From: Candidatus Methylopumilus sp.
GTDB lineage: Bacteria; Pseudomonadota; Gammaproteobacteria; Burkholderiales; Burkholderiaceae_B
NCBI GenBank assembly: GCA_021738045.1
Contig: JAIPCU010000007.1
Coordinates: forward strand, 1-43,671
DNA: 43,671 nt
Direction: 5' to 3'
The notes beneath the pieces are model-generated. The model saw only the letters and a list, made by a program, of their open reading frames with translations. It ran no database searches and was not told where the DNA came from. Position 1 is the stretch's first letter. Each line of letters starts with the position of its first letter. A program made the position numbers and the translations under genes. Shown here piece after piece: positions 8,754-15,809 of this stretch.

Positions 8754-9986
8754 TTATAAATTAAATGCTGGTTCCATTAGTGCAATCTCTGCAGAGCTCA
8801 GTTTCAAACTACGCGCTTGCGATTTCCAGGTCTGTACAACCGACCTCACTTCAAGAATGATTCTTTGCGCCTGTGAGGCGTTGAGATCGTAGTAAGAAGC
8901 GGTACTCAGGACGAGCTCCAAATCAGGTCGGTTCGTCGCAGCATCCAGATTTAGTACGTGATCCGCCTTTGCTAAATTTGGATTGACGTCAAAGGCCGGC
9001 GACAGACGCCAGTTTTTTCCGTCGAACAAAAAACCATGATTACGTAAATGATCATCTCGGTTAGACACACAAACATTAAACACGACGCGACGAAATAACT
9101 GTTCAAGGTCATGTTTAAGCGTTGCTGGATTACCGAGCGTTAACAGCAATCTTGCAAGATCTACATAACTAGCACCCTCACTGTCTTGTCGTCCTAAAAG
9201 TGTCATGGCCGAGGCGTAAAAAACCCGCCGCCCCTGCAACCGATCAAAGCGCTTGACGCAAAACGTGTGAAAAAACTTCCCGAATTTAAATACCTTGGCA
9301 TCGGGCACATCAAGATTGGCTTTTACGGCAAGCGCGTGCACCACACCCTCCCATCCACCGATATCCATGTCATCTTCGCGTGATGGAAACTTCGCAATCC
9401 ACAACGAGCCATCGTTCTGAGTAAAGTTTGCTTTCGGACGAGCGCCCCCAAGCGATGCGCCTGGCGCCACGAGTACGCTGAGCCACCGACGTAAAGCGCT
9501 CAGGTTGTCGATACGTTTATGACTCAGTTCATTAGCAACGAGTTCGAGTTCAGCCAGTTGCGCTAGGGGTGGTGCAGACAGGCGGTGTTGACTGACAAAC
9601 TGGTCATGCGAAGCTGACCGCAAGCGCAAGGCCCCTTGACGTGTTAGGTCTTGCACGCCTGCCATGAAATCCCATTCATACAAATTTCGGGGCTTACGCT
9701 TTTCATCTTGCGCCTCAAGCATTTCTCTGCGTTTCATTAACGTTTGCCCCCAACGATCGGGCGAACCATCTAAAAAACATCCAAAGTTACCAGCGTCTTT
9801 ATTTGGAAAATAAACCCCTGGACTCAAGGGTAAGTCTGGGTCAATTGCGAAGCGACCAGAGTCGGTCAGCCAATCTTGCGAGTACTGAAAACGCAGTTGC
9901 CCATGATCATTCGAGATGAACCCGACCAGCTTTGGCTTTGCGCAGAACTGTGCGTCCAGCCAGACTTCAAGTTGTTCGACGGGCAT
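8754..9986 (-). CDS. hipA: HipA-family serine/threonine kinase toxin
   Basis: Toxin component of a type II HipBA module. E. coli HipA phosphorylates glutamyl-tRNA synthetase and causes growth arrest and persistence. Counting from the ATG at 9986, the protein has 410 residues: an N-terminal HipA domain (about 1-110), then a kinase core. The GASLGGARPK loop (176-185) contains Ser178 at the place of the autophosphorylated serine, and WIAKF gives a candidate ATP-binding Lys199. SNRDDHLRNH carries catalytic Asp311 and Asn316, and AFDVNP gives metal-binding Asp333. All key residues are present, so it looks active. The ATG at 9986 has GGAAG 8 nt upstream; a TTG further upstream (10013) only adds nine unlikely residues. 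It overlaps hipB by 20 nt. The gene is AT-richer than its neighbours, which suggests acquisition. The target is not known. Confidence 0.92.
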   Translation of the reverse strand: MPVEQLEVWLDAQFCAKPKLVGFISNDHGQLRFQYSQDWLTDSGRFAIDPDLPLSPGVYFPNKDAGNFGCFLDGSPDRWGQTLMKRREMLEAQDEKRKPRNLYEWDFMAGVQDLTRQGALRLRSASHDQFVSQHRLSAPPLAQLAELELVANELSHKRIDNLSALRRWLSVLVAPGASLGGARPKANFTQNDGSLWIAKFPSREDDMDIGGWEGVVHALAVKANLDVPDAKVFKFGKFFHTFCVKRFDRLQGRRVFYASAMTLLGRQDSEGASYVDLARLLLTLGNPATLKHDLEQLFRRVVFNVCVSNRDDHLRNHGFLFDGKNWRLSPAFDVNPNLAKADHVLNLDAATNRPDLELVLSTASYYDLNASQAQRIILEVRSVVQTWKSQARSLKLSSAEIALMEPAFNL

Positions 9987-10287
9987 GTGGGGTTCTTCCG
10001 TGAGGCAAGTCAAGATCTTGCAAACTGCGACCGAGGCGATCTTCTTTAGCGATCAGACCCAAATCCTCTTCTAGTTGCAAGGTGGCCAGCACCCTCAAAT
10101 ACGTAACCATCAAGACAGAGGGATCGCCTCGCTCAACACGATAAAGCGTCATGCGCGAAATCGACGAGCGAGCCGCGACAGTTTCTGATGAAAACTTACG
10201 CCGCATTCGCGCAAGGCGCAACCGCTCACCAAGCTCAGTCAAGAGTCGTTCTTCGTTTGGATAAACAGGTTGTTTTTTACTAGGCAT
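9967..10287 (-). CDS. hipB: HipB-like antitoxin, XRE-family helix-turn-helix regulator
   Basis: DNA-binding antitoxin of 106 residues expected to bind and neutralise HipA and repress the operon. A helix-turn-helix of the XRE/Cro type covers about residues 15-70, with recognition-helix region SISRMTLYRVERGDPSV. The C-terminal tail (GRTPHARRTT) is basic and probably flexible. It lies upstream of and overlaps hipA, the usual antitoxin-first order. The start ATG at 10287 adjoins a 45-bp palindrome (10287-10331) whose left edge touches the start codon, a very suitable place for self-repression. No strong Shine-Dalgarno is seen, and the leader is predicted to be only about 13 nt. Confidence 0.9.
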   Translation of the reverse strand: MPSKKQPVYPNEERLLTELGERLRLARMRRKFSSETVAARSSISRMTLYRVERGDPSVLMVTYLRVLATLQLEEDLGLIAKEDRLGRSLQDLDLPHGRTPHARRTT

Positions 10288-10331
10288 ATCACATATTAGA
10301 CAAAAATTATTAATTTGTCTAACTTGTGATA
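10287..10331. promoter_or_regulatory. Large interrupted palindrome at the hipB start: probable HipB operator
   Basis: Two nested inverted repeats share one centre (10309): TATCACA (10287-10293) with TGTGATA (10325-10331), and TTAGACAAA (10296-10304) with TTTGTCTAA (10314-10322). That makes 16 of 18 matched positions per arm around a 9-nt AT-only spacer. The outer TATC...GATA ends recall the TATCC-N8-GGATA operator of E. coli HipB, though spacing differs. Its position directly ahead of hipB and over the predicted promoter makes autoregulation the natural reading. Confidence 0.75.
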
Positions 10332-10334
10332 CAA
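10307..10334 (-). promoter_or_regulatory. Predicted hipBA sigma-70 promoter inside the operator
   Basis: On the minus strand, TTGTAT (10334-10329) and TAATAA (10312-10307) are separated by 16 nt, a reasonable -35/-10 pair. The transcript would begin near 10300, about 13 nt before the hipB ATG. The whole promoter lies within or against the palindrome, so repressor binding would block polymerase. The region is AT-rich, so chance matches are possible. Confidence 0.5.
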
Positions 10335-10431
10335 ATTAAAGATCGAATGTTATCGTTGGATTCATCATCGTTGGATAGAAGCTTGACAGGTGAGCTCCAC
10401 TGCGATCTTTGGACGACACCGTGATCACTGA

Positions 10432-10452
10432 GTCCGACCTTGATCGTCGGAC
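10432..10452. other. Hairpin between tsaC and hipB
   Basis: Perfect 7-bp inverted repeat GTCCGAC / GTCGGAC with a 7-nt loop, extendable by GAGT/ACTC with a 2-nt bulge. It lies 31 nt downstream of the tsaC stop on the minus strand. There is no T-tract, so it may be a weak or rho-dependent end signal. An ATCGTTGGAT direct repeat (two copies about 18 bp apart, near 10352-10379) lies next to it. Confidence 0.45.
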
Positions 10453-10482
10453 ACTCTAGCAGTCGCCTGAAATACGCGATAC

Positions 10483-11643
10483 TCAGCTAAAACCAGCAGC
10501 AGCTCGGCCAAGCCGGTCTTGAACCCCCGCCCACTCAAGCCCTGTCGAGGGCGTTTGCCAGAGCAACTGGCTGTAACCCTGCTGATCTAGTGCGCGCAGG
10601 GTGGCGTAAAGCACGCGGCTATAGGCTGCGGGGTCGTTGGGTAGAGTGATCCAATCAAGCCTCTCGTTCGAAGCAGGCACAATACGCTGAGCCGTATGCA
10701 CTACGACAGCAATACGCTGCTCTGGTGCGAGTTTGGCAGTTTGGGTCGCCAGCACACTTTCCAACTCGGACGCACGCACCAAGCGCAGCGGCGTCTGCGG
10801 CGCGTAATGAGACTTTAAAGCACCCGAAACGCGCGGTGCTTGGGCATCGGGTGCTGCGACCTCTTGGTTTAACACTTGCGCTAGCTGGGCGGCTGTAATG
10901 TGCCCCGGGCGCAACAGCACCGGACCCACACCTTGGTCAAGGCGCGATAAGTCAACGATTGTGGATTCGATGCCGACGTCGGTCGCGCCGCCCTCAAGTA
11001 TAGGCATGCCTTGCGCAAATAGTTCAGCAAACTCGCTGCGCACGTGCTCGGCGGTGGTGGGTGACACCTGACCAAATTTGTTGGCCGATGGGCCAGCAAC
11101 GCCGCCTTGACCTGACGCACGCGTCGCAGCGAACCCACGCAACAAAGCTTGTGCCACAGGATGCGAAGGGCAGCGCAAACCAATGCTGTCTTGCCCGCCA
11201 CTAACAACTGAAGAGATGTGTGCAGCGCGCTTCAAAATCAGCGTGAGTGGGCCGGGCCAAAACGCATCAATTAACAACTGCGCCTCAGGCGGTACGGTGG
11301 CCGCCCAATACAACAAATCAGCCTCTGGGGTGACGTGCACGATGACGGGGTGATTAGAGGGCCTGCCTTTTGCCTCATAGATGCGTTCAACCGCTAACGC
11401 ACTTTCAGCGTCGGCCCCCAGACCGTAAACCGTTTCTGTTGGAAAGGCGACCAAGCCTTGCTGCGCCAAGACTTCGATCGCGTGGGCAAGCTCGGCTGCG
11501 CTTGCGCTTGCACTTGTACTTGTACTTGCACTTGTACTTGCACTTGCACTTGCATTGGCATTTGCTCTTGCGCTTGTGTCTGTGCTCGCGCTTACACCTG
11601 CACTTGCCTTCTCGTTCACAACAGGTTGACCACGCTCTGACAC
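10483..11643 (-). CDS. tsaC: L-threonylcarbamoyladenylate synthase (Sua5/YrdC type) with low-complexity N-terminus
   Basis: Makes threonylcarbamoyl-AMP from threonine, bicarbonate and ATP, the precursor for the essential t6A37 modification of ANN-decoding tRNAs. From the GTG at 11643 the protein has 386 residues: a Ser/Ala/Thr-rich low-complexity leader (about 13-50), a YrdC domain with PTETVYGLG, a GPSANKFGQVSPTTAEHV segment, and a C-terminal Sua5 domain introduced by SGALKSHYAP. The two-domain form is therefore Sua5, not the short E. coli TsaC. The start is uncertain. The GTG at 11643 sits one base after the purK TGA and suits coupled translation; another GTG at 11619 and a TTG at 11697 are alternatives, and none has a clear Shine-Dalgarno. 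The leader is encoded by a hexanucleotide repeat (11498-11609). Last gene of the purC-purE-purK-tsaC operon. Confidence 0.9.
   Translation of the reverse strand: MSERGQPVVNEKASAGVSASTDTSARANANASASASTSASTSTSASASAAELAHAIEVLAQQGLVAFPTETVYGLGADAESALAVERIYEAKGRPSNHPVIVHVTPEADLLYWAATVPPEAQLLIDAFWPGPLTLILKRAAHISSVVSGGQDSIGLRCPSHPVAQALLRGFAATRASGQGGVAGPSANKFGQVSPTTAEHVRSEFAELFAQGMPILEGGATDVGIESTIVDLSRLDQGVGPVLLRPGHITAAQLAQVLNQEVAAPDAQAPRVSGALKSHYAPQTPLRLVRASELESVLATQTAKLAPEQRIAVVVHTAQRIVPASNERLDWITLPNDPAAYSRVLYATLRALDQQGYSQLLWQTPSTGLEWAGVQDRLGRAAAGFS
11498..11609. repeat. Degenerate hexanucleotide tandem repeat inside tsaC
   Basis: About 18 units of a 6-bp motif on the plus strand (variants gcgctt, gcactt, gtactt). 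The units between 11510 and 11551 differ only in single bases. On the coding (minus) strand they give alternating Ala-Ser and Thr-Ser dipeptides. Because the unit is a multiple of three, slippage would change the length of the leader without a frameshift. Confidence 0.9.
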
Positions 11644-11644
11644 G

Positions 11645-12796
11645 TCAAGGAGCCACTGGTAAGCGCAAAAGACTAACCACTCGATTCGCCGCAGCAATCG
11701 CCTCAGCCAAGGTGTTGCCCACGCAGTTCACATGGCCCATTTTGCGGCCTCGGCGGGCTTCGCGCTTGCCATACAAATGCAGCGAGGCACCTTGCACCGC
11801 CAACACACCCGACCAATCAGGTTCGGTTTGGGTATCGGTCTCGTCGGTGTACCAAGCATCGCCCAAAATATTGAGCATCACCACGGGCGTTAACAACTGC
11901 GTACTGCCTAACGGTAAGCGTGCCATCACACGCGCCTGCTGTTCAAACTGACTCGTCACGCACGAGTTCATGGTGTAGTGGCCGCTATTATGTGGACGCG
12001 GCGCGATTTCGTTGACCAGCAACTGACCATCACGCAAGATAAAAAACTCGACGCACAGTACGCCCTGATACTTCAATCCATTCGCAATCGCCAGAGCCGC
12101 CTGCGTTGCACGTTGTGCGAAGGGTGTTGGCTGAATGTCAACGGTCGATACCGCCAAAATGCCGTGATCATGCACATTTGATGCCACCGGAAACACCTTG
12201 CACTGACCGTCGAGACCGCGCGCCATCACAACCGATAATTCTTCTTGTAGATCAAGCATCGCTTCAAGCACACAGGGCACGGCACCGAACTCTTCGAAGG
12301 CAGCCAACGCCTCAGCGCAAGTGTGCACACGCGCCTGCCCTTTGCCGTCATAGCCTAGACGAGCAACTTTTAAAATCCCCGGAAACAAATGCGCACCCGC
12401 GGCGCGCAAGTCATCTGCAGAATGTACCGGCGTATAGGGGGCGACCGCCACCCCCTGGCTCGCGATGTAAGCTTTTTCGGTAATGCGATCTTGTACGATT
12501 TCAACCGCCTGCGCGCCAGGAGTCACCCGGCAATGCTTGGCTAATTTTTTTAAACTCGTGGCCGGAACATTTTCAAACTCGGTCGTCACAGCTCGACACT
12601 GTCGTGTTAAGCGCAGCAATCCTTCTTCGTCATCAAACTCAGCCTGGATATGCATATCGGCAACTGAGGCCGCTGGGCCTTCAGGTGCAGGATCGAGCAC
12701 AACTACGCGATACCCCAAAGACTGAGCAGCCTGACAAAACATGCGACCTAGCTGCCCACCACCCATCAGGCCTAACCATTCACCCGGTAAGATCAC
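11645..12796 (-). CDS. purK: N5-carboxyaminoimidazole ribonucleotide synthase
   Basis: ATP-grasp enzyme that carboxylates 5-aminoimidazole ribonucleotide on N5 using ATP and bicarbonate, feeding PurE in purine synthesis. The 383-residue protein shows the N-terminal GLMGGGQLGRMFCQAA motif, an ATP-grasp core with ILKVARLGYDGKGQ and VLEAMLDLQEELSVV, and the active-site/metal segment NEIAPRPHNSGHYT. It starts with GTG at 12796, overlapping the purE stop by 4 nt (GTGA), and ends one base before the likely tsaC start. This confirms a translationally coupled operon. The length and motifs are those of a normal enzyme. Confidence 0.95.
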   Translation of the reverse strand: MILPGEWLGLMGGGQLGRMFCQAAQSLGYRVVVLDPAPEGPAASVADMHIQAEFDDEEGLLRLTRQCRAVTTEFENVPATSLKKLAKHCRVTPGAQAVEIVQDRITEKAYIASQGVAVAPYTPVHSADDLRAAGAHLFPGILKVARLGYDGKGQARVHTCAEALAAFEEFGAVPCVLEAMLDLQEELSVVMARGLDGQCKVFPVASNVHDHGILAVSTVDIQPTPFAQRATQAALAIANGLKYQGVLCVEFFILRDGQLLVNEIAPRPHNSGHYTMNSCVTSQFEQQARVMARLPLGSTQLLTPVVMLNILGDAWYTDETDTQTEPDWSGVLAVQGASLHLYGKREARRGRKMGHVNCVGNTLAEAIAAANRVVSLLRLPVAP

Positions 12797-13356
12797 AGAG
12801 GCACCTTCATTGCACGCGCAGTTTCGGTTTGACGCGCACGAAACGCACGTAATTGCTCGCGTAACGCGCCATCGGTTGTCGCTAAATTTGCAATCACGTG
12901 CAACGCCGCGTTTGCCGCACCGGCCTCACCAATTGCAAAGGTCGCAACAGGGATACCCTTTGGCATTTGCACAATGGATAGCAACGAGTCTTCACCACGC
13001 AGATATTTAGAAGGCACCGGCACGCCAAAGACAGGCACCTCAGTGAGCGCCGCCATCATGCCAGGCAAATGCGCCGCGCCACCCGCGCCCGCAATAATGG
13101 CCCGCAAGCCACGACCTGCCGCAACAGCCCCATAGTCAGCCATATCCTGAGGCATCCGATGTGCCGACACAACCCGCGCTTCGCAGGCGATACCAAAATC
13201 ATTGAGCATATTGACCGCGTGTTGCATGACCTCCCAATCGCTTGAGGAGCCCATGACGACACCAACGATGGGCGAAGCTGTTGCTGAGGATTCGCTGACA
13301 ACGCCAGACGCAGTCGATGCCTTTGCGTTGGTGGCTGCACTAGAAGTAGAGGACAT
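12793..13356 (-). CDS. purE: N5-CAIR mutase (class I PurE) with Ser/Ala/Thr-rich N-terminal extension
   Basis: Catalyses rearrangement of N5-CAIR to CAIR. The 187-residue protein is longer than typical class I PurE (about 160-170) because of about 28 extra N-terminal residues rich in Ser, Ala and Thr. The enzyme core begins at PIVGVVMGSSSDWEVM, which carries the conserved GSxSD loop, and continues with SAHRMPQDM (catalytic His) and AGAGGAAHLPGM. The ATG at 13356 is preceded by AGGG at suitable spacing and is the only good start. The extension resembles the leader of tsaC two genes downstream in composition but lacks its regular repeat. It overlaps purK by 4 nt; the upstream gap to purC is 62 bp. 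Confidence 0.95.
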   Translation of the reverse strand: MSSTSSAATNAKASTASGVVSESSATASPIVGVVMGSSSDWEVMQHAVNMLNDFGIACEARVVSAHRMPQDMADYGAVAAGRGLRAIIAGAGGAAHLPGMMAALTEVPVFGVPVPSKYLRGEDSLLSIVQMPKGIPVATFAIGEAGAANAALHVIANLATTDGALREQLRAFRARQTETARAMKVPL

Positions 13357-13418
13357 ATCAAAGCCCTGTTAAAGGTTGAACCCGCAACAAACGATATAAC
13401 GGTGGTGACCCGAAGGCC

Positions 13419-14300
13419 TTAGGCCACCAAACGATCAAGTGCCTCACGATATTTAGCGGCAGTTTTAGCGATCACTTCGGCTGGCAATCTTGGCGCAGGC
13501 GGTGTCTTGCCCCAATCTTGCGTTTCAAGATAGTCGCGTACAAATTGCTTATCAAAGGAGGGTGGGCTAATGCCTTCGCGATAGACATCCGCAGGCCAAA
13601 AGCGCGATGAATCGGGCGTGAGCACCTCATCCATCAAATGTAGAGTTCCGTTTGCATCAAGCCCGAACTCGAACTTGGTATCAGCAATCATGATGCCTTT
13701 GGTCGCGGCAAACGTTGCTGCCTCAGAATACAAACGCAAGGTGACCTCGCGAATGCGTTCTGCCATTTCGAGACCGATTTCTTTGATCACGTAATCAAAG
13801 TCTACATTTTCGTCATGCAAACCAAACTCAGCTTTGGCAGCTGGCGTAAAAATCGGCGCGGGTAACTTACCGGCCTGCTTGAGCCCGGGGGGCAGCGCAA
13901 TGCCACACACTGAGCCGCTTGCTTGGTAGTCTTTCCAGCCCGAGCCAATCAAATAACCACGTGCGACGGCCTCAACCAAAATTGGCTTCAAGCGTTTCAC
14001 TACAACAGCACGACCGACCACCTGCTCGCGCTCGGCGGCGGTGACCACATCTTCAGGGTTGATGCCGGTTGAGTGGTTGGGCAACACATGGGCTAGTTTG
14101 GCCAGCCAAAAGTCTGTAAGTTCTTTGAGCACCTGGCCTTTGCCTGGGATCGGGTCATCCAAAATCACATCAAAAGCAGAGATTCGATCGGTTGCCACAA
14201 TCAGCAGCTTGTCGTCTCCTACCGCATACATATCGCGCACTTTTCCTCGCGCCAACAGGGGCAAAGACTGGATCGAAGACTGAAGAATCGTGAGAGCCAC
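13419..14300 (-). CDS. purC: Phosphoribosylaminoimidazole-succinocarboxamide synthase (SAICAR synthetase)
   Basis: Joins CAIR with aspartate using ATP to give SAICAR in purine synthesis. I take the GTG at 14300 as the start, giving 293 residues. It has an AGG Shine-Dalgarno 8 nt upstream (ataggcttcgct), and family members begin just before the [13 protein letters not shown] segment, which then lies near residue 14. A longer TTG start at 14372 would add 24 unrelated residues. Visible motifs are [35 protein letters not shown] and [13 protein letters not shown]. First gene of purC-purE-purK-tsaC, with its own predicted promoter at 14396-14423 and a leader of about 90 nt. Confidence 0.95.
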   Translation of the reverse strand: MALTILQSSIQSLPLLARGKVRDMYAVGDDKLLIVATDRISAFDVILDDPIPGKGQVLKELTDFWLAKLAHVLPNHSTGINPEDVVTAAEREQVVGRAVVVKRLKPILVEAVARGYLIGSGWKDYQASGSVCGIALPPGLKQAGKLPAPIFTPAAKAEFGLHDENVDFDYVIKEIGLEMAERIREVTLRLYSEAATFAATKGIMIADTKFEFGLDANGTLHLMDEVLTPDSSRFWPADVYREGISPPSFDKQFVRDYLETQDWGKTPPAPRLPAEVIAKTAAKYREALDRLVA

Positions 14301-14395
14301 AGCGAAGCCTATAAAAGTGAAAGCGAGCTTCCGCCCGCTTAAATCTTGAAGATTCGGTGATTTTAACAACAACTACGAGTCTCTTACCCTCGCCG

Positions 14396-14423
14396 AGTAT
14401 AAGGACGAGGAGCACGAGTCCAA
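14396..14423 (-). promoter_or_regulatory. Predicted sigma-70 promoter for the purC operon
   Basis: On the minus strand, TTGGAC (14423-14418) and TATACT (14401-14396) are spaced by 16 nt and match consensus well. Transcription would start near 14389, leaving a leader of about 90 nt before the GTG. The site lies downstream of the fba terminator, as expected for an independent promoter. Confidence 0.6.
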
Positions 14424-14484
14424 CCGAGGGTGCCAAAGACGGGTTGCCTAGCAATCGTCTTGGCGTACAGGGCGAGCGTAAGGT

Positions 14485-14529
14485 AGCAAAAAGCCCCTCT
14501 AACCAAATTGGCTAGAGGGGCTTTTTGCT
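14485..14529 (-). terminator. Perfect terminator after fba, symmetrical
   Basis: A 17-bp perfect stem, AGCAAAAAGCCCCTCTA (14485-14501) with TAGAGGGGCTTTTTGCT (14513-14529), around an 11-nt loop. The A and T runs at the stem base give a U-tract in either direction. It lies 76 nt past the fba stop in the minus direction and insulates purC. Confidence 0.95.
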
Positions 14530-14605
14530 CTGTCAGTCAAGCCTGTGAAGGCGATAGCCCGACCGAACAACCTGCGCAAGTTTTACTGAAGAATCTGCAA
14601 CCGTT

Positions 14606-15670
14606 TTACTGTACAACCTGTGACAGTTTGCCTGCCGAGTACTGGCCTGCGATGTCTTTCAACGGGATCACTTTGATTTTGCTGGCGTTGCCTGCGGTGC
14701 CAAACTGCTGATAACGCTGAATGCATATCGCCTTAGCCGCTTCACGGGCGGGCTTGAGGTATTCGCGCGGGTCAAACTTACCTGGGTTTTCGGCAAAAAA
14801 GCGGCGAATCGCACCCGTCATCGCTAAGCGAATATCGGTGTCGATATTGATCTTGCGCACACCAAACTTAATGGCTGTTTGGATCTCTTCGACAGGCACG
14901 CCGTAGGTTTCTTTCATATCACCGCCGAACTGGCGGATTTCAGCCAACAAATCCTGAGGCACACTTGAACTACCGTGCATCACGAGGTGCGTATTGGGTA
15001 AACGTTTGTTGATTTCTTTGATACGCGAAATCGACAGAATGTCGCCTGTGGGCTTGCGCGTAAATTTGTACGCGCCATGGCTTGTGCCAATCGCGATCGC
15101 TAAGGCATCTAACTGTGTTTTGCGCACGAAGTCAGCCGCTTGCTCGGGGTCAGTCAACAACTGATCCATAGTCAGTTTGCCATCGGCACCATGGCCGTCT
15201 TCTTTGTCGCCTTCCATGGTTTCAAGTGAACCGAGACAGCCGAGCTCGCCCTCAACCGTCACACCCAACTTATGCGCCATCTCGACGACTTGCTTGGTGA
15301 CCGCAACGTTGTAATCGTAATCAGCAATCGACTTGCCGTCTTCTTTCAATGAGCCGTCCATCATCACGCTTGAAAAACCAAGATCGATTGCGCCCTGGCA
15401 AATCTTGGGCGATTGCCCATGATCTTGGTGCATCACAACAGGGATGTGTGGATAGGACTCAACTGCTGCCTGAATCAAATATTTAAGAAAGCCCTCGCCC
15501 GCATATTTGCGTGCACCCGCTGAGGCCTGCATGATCACTGGGCTGTCGGTTTGAGCGGCCGCCTCCATGATCGCTTGAACCTGTTCGAGGTTGTTCACGT
15601 TAAAGGCGGGAATGCCATAACCATGCTCAGCGGCATGATCCAAAAGCTGGCGCATAGAGACGAGTGCCAT
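14606..15670 (-). CDS. fba: Fructose-bisphosphate aldolase, class II
   Basis: Zinc-dependent aldolase interconverting fructose 1,6-bisphosphate with dihydroxyacetone phosphate and glyceraldehyde 3-phosphate. The 354-residue protein has the class II signature [16 protein letters not shown] (zinc-binding His), [35 protein letters not shown] (second zinc His) and HGSSSVPQD. The long insert around [17 protein letters not shown] is typical of the type used by Calvin-cycle and betaproteobacterial aldolases. The ATG at 15670 has AGGA 6 nt upstream. It is flanked by a terminator, so it is probably transcribed alone, from the 139-bp region shared with the divergent methyltransferase gene. Confidence 0.96.
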   Translation of the reverse strand: MALVSMRQLLDHAAEHGYGIPAFNVNNLEQVQAIMEAAAQTDSPVIMQASAGARKYAGEGFLKYLIQAAVESYPHIPVVMHQDHGQSPKICQGAIDLGFSSVMMDGSLKEDGKSIADYDYNVAVTKQVVEMAHKLGVTVEGELGCLGSLETMEGDKEDGHGADGKLTMDQLLTDPEQAADFVRKTQLDALAIAIGTSHGAYKFTRKPTGDILSISRIKEINKRLPNTHLVMHGSSSVPQDLLAEIRQFGGDMKETYGVPVEEIQTAIKFGVRKINIDTDIRLAMTGAIRRFFAENPGKFDPREYLKPAREAAKAICIQRYQQFGTAGNASKIKVIPLKDIAGQYSAGKLSQVVQ

Positions 15671-15809
15671 AAGAAATCCTTTTTTAGAGCAAAATGACGG
15701 GATGGAGGATGAATTAATCCGTTATTTTACGGCAGCATGACAGTATTTGCCCTGAAAACACCCCAAATTCGGGTTTCGCCCTATCCAGACAAAATATCGA
15801 GATGCTCTG

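Larger units (their letters stand above)
14301..14605. other. fba-purC intergenic region (305 bp)
   Basis: Contains, in minus-strand order, a fba-proximal stretch with imperfect repeats of ACCTG...GTTTTACTG (14570-14625, running into the fba end), the perfect terminator at 14485-14529, the predicted purC promoter at 14396-14423, and the purC leader. The leader carries two small inverted repeats: AATCTT/AAGATT at 14342-14354 and AGCG...CGCT near 14321-14340. A longer-range pair ACCCTCG/CGAGGGT flanks the promoter. I see no gene and no recognisable riboswitch. Confidence 0.6.

Noticed and set aside
9987-10013. HipA start at a TTG at 10013
   Set aside because: The ATG at 9986 has GGAAG at correct spacing and gives a family-like N-terminus.
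11370-11951. Plus-strand protein opposite tsaC/purK with Cys-Thr or Leu-His repeats
   Set aside because: It is the antisense shadow of the hexanucleotide repeat and of purK; it has no ribosome site and no recognisable domain.
14301-14372. N-terminal extension of purC from a TTG at 14372
   Set aside because: The added residues do not resemble the family, and the GTG at 14300 has a better ribosome site and the expected protein start.
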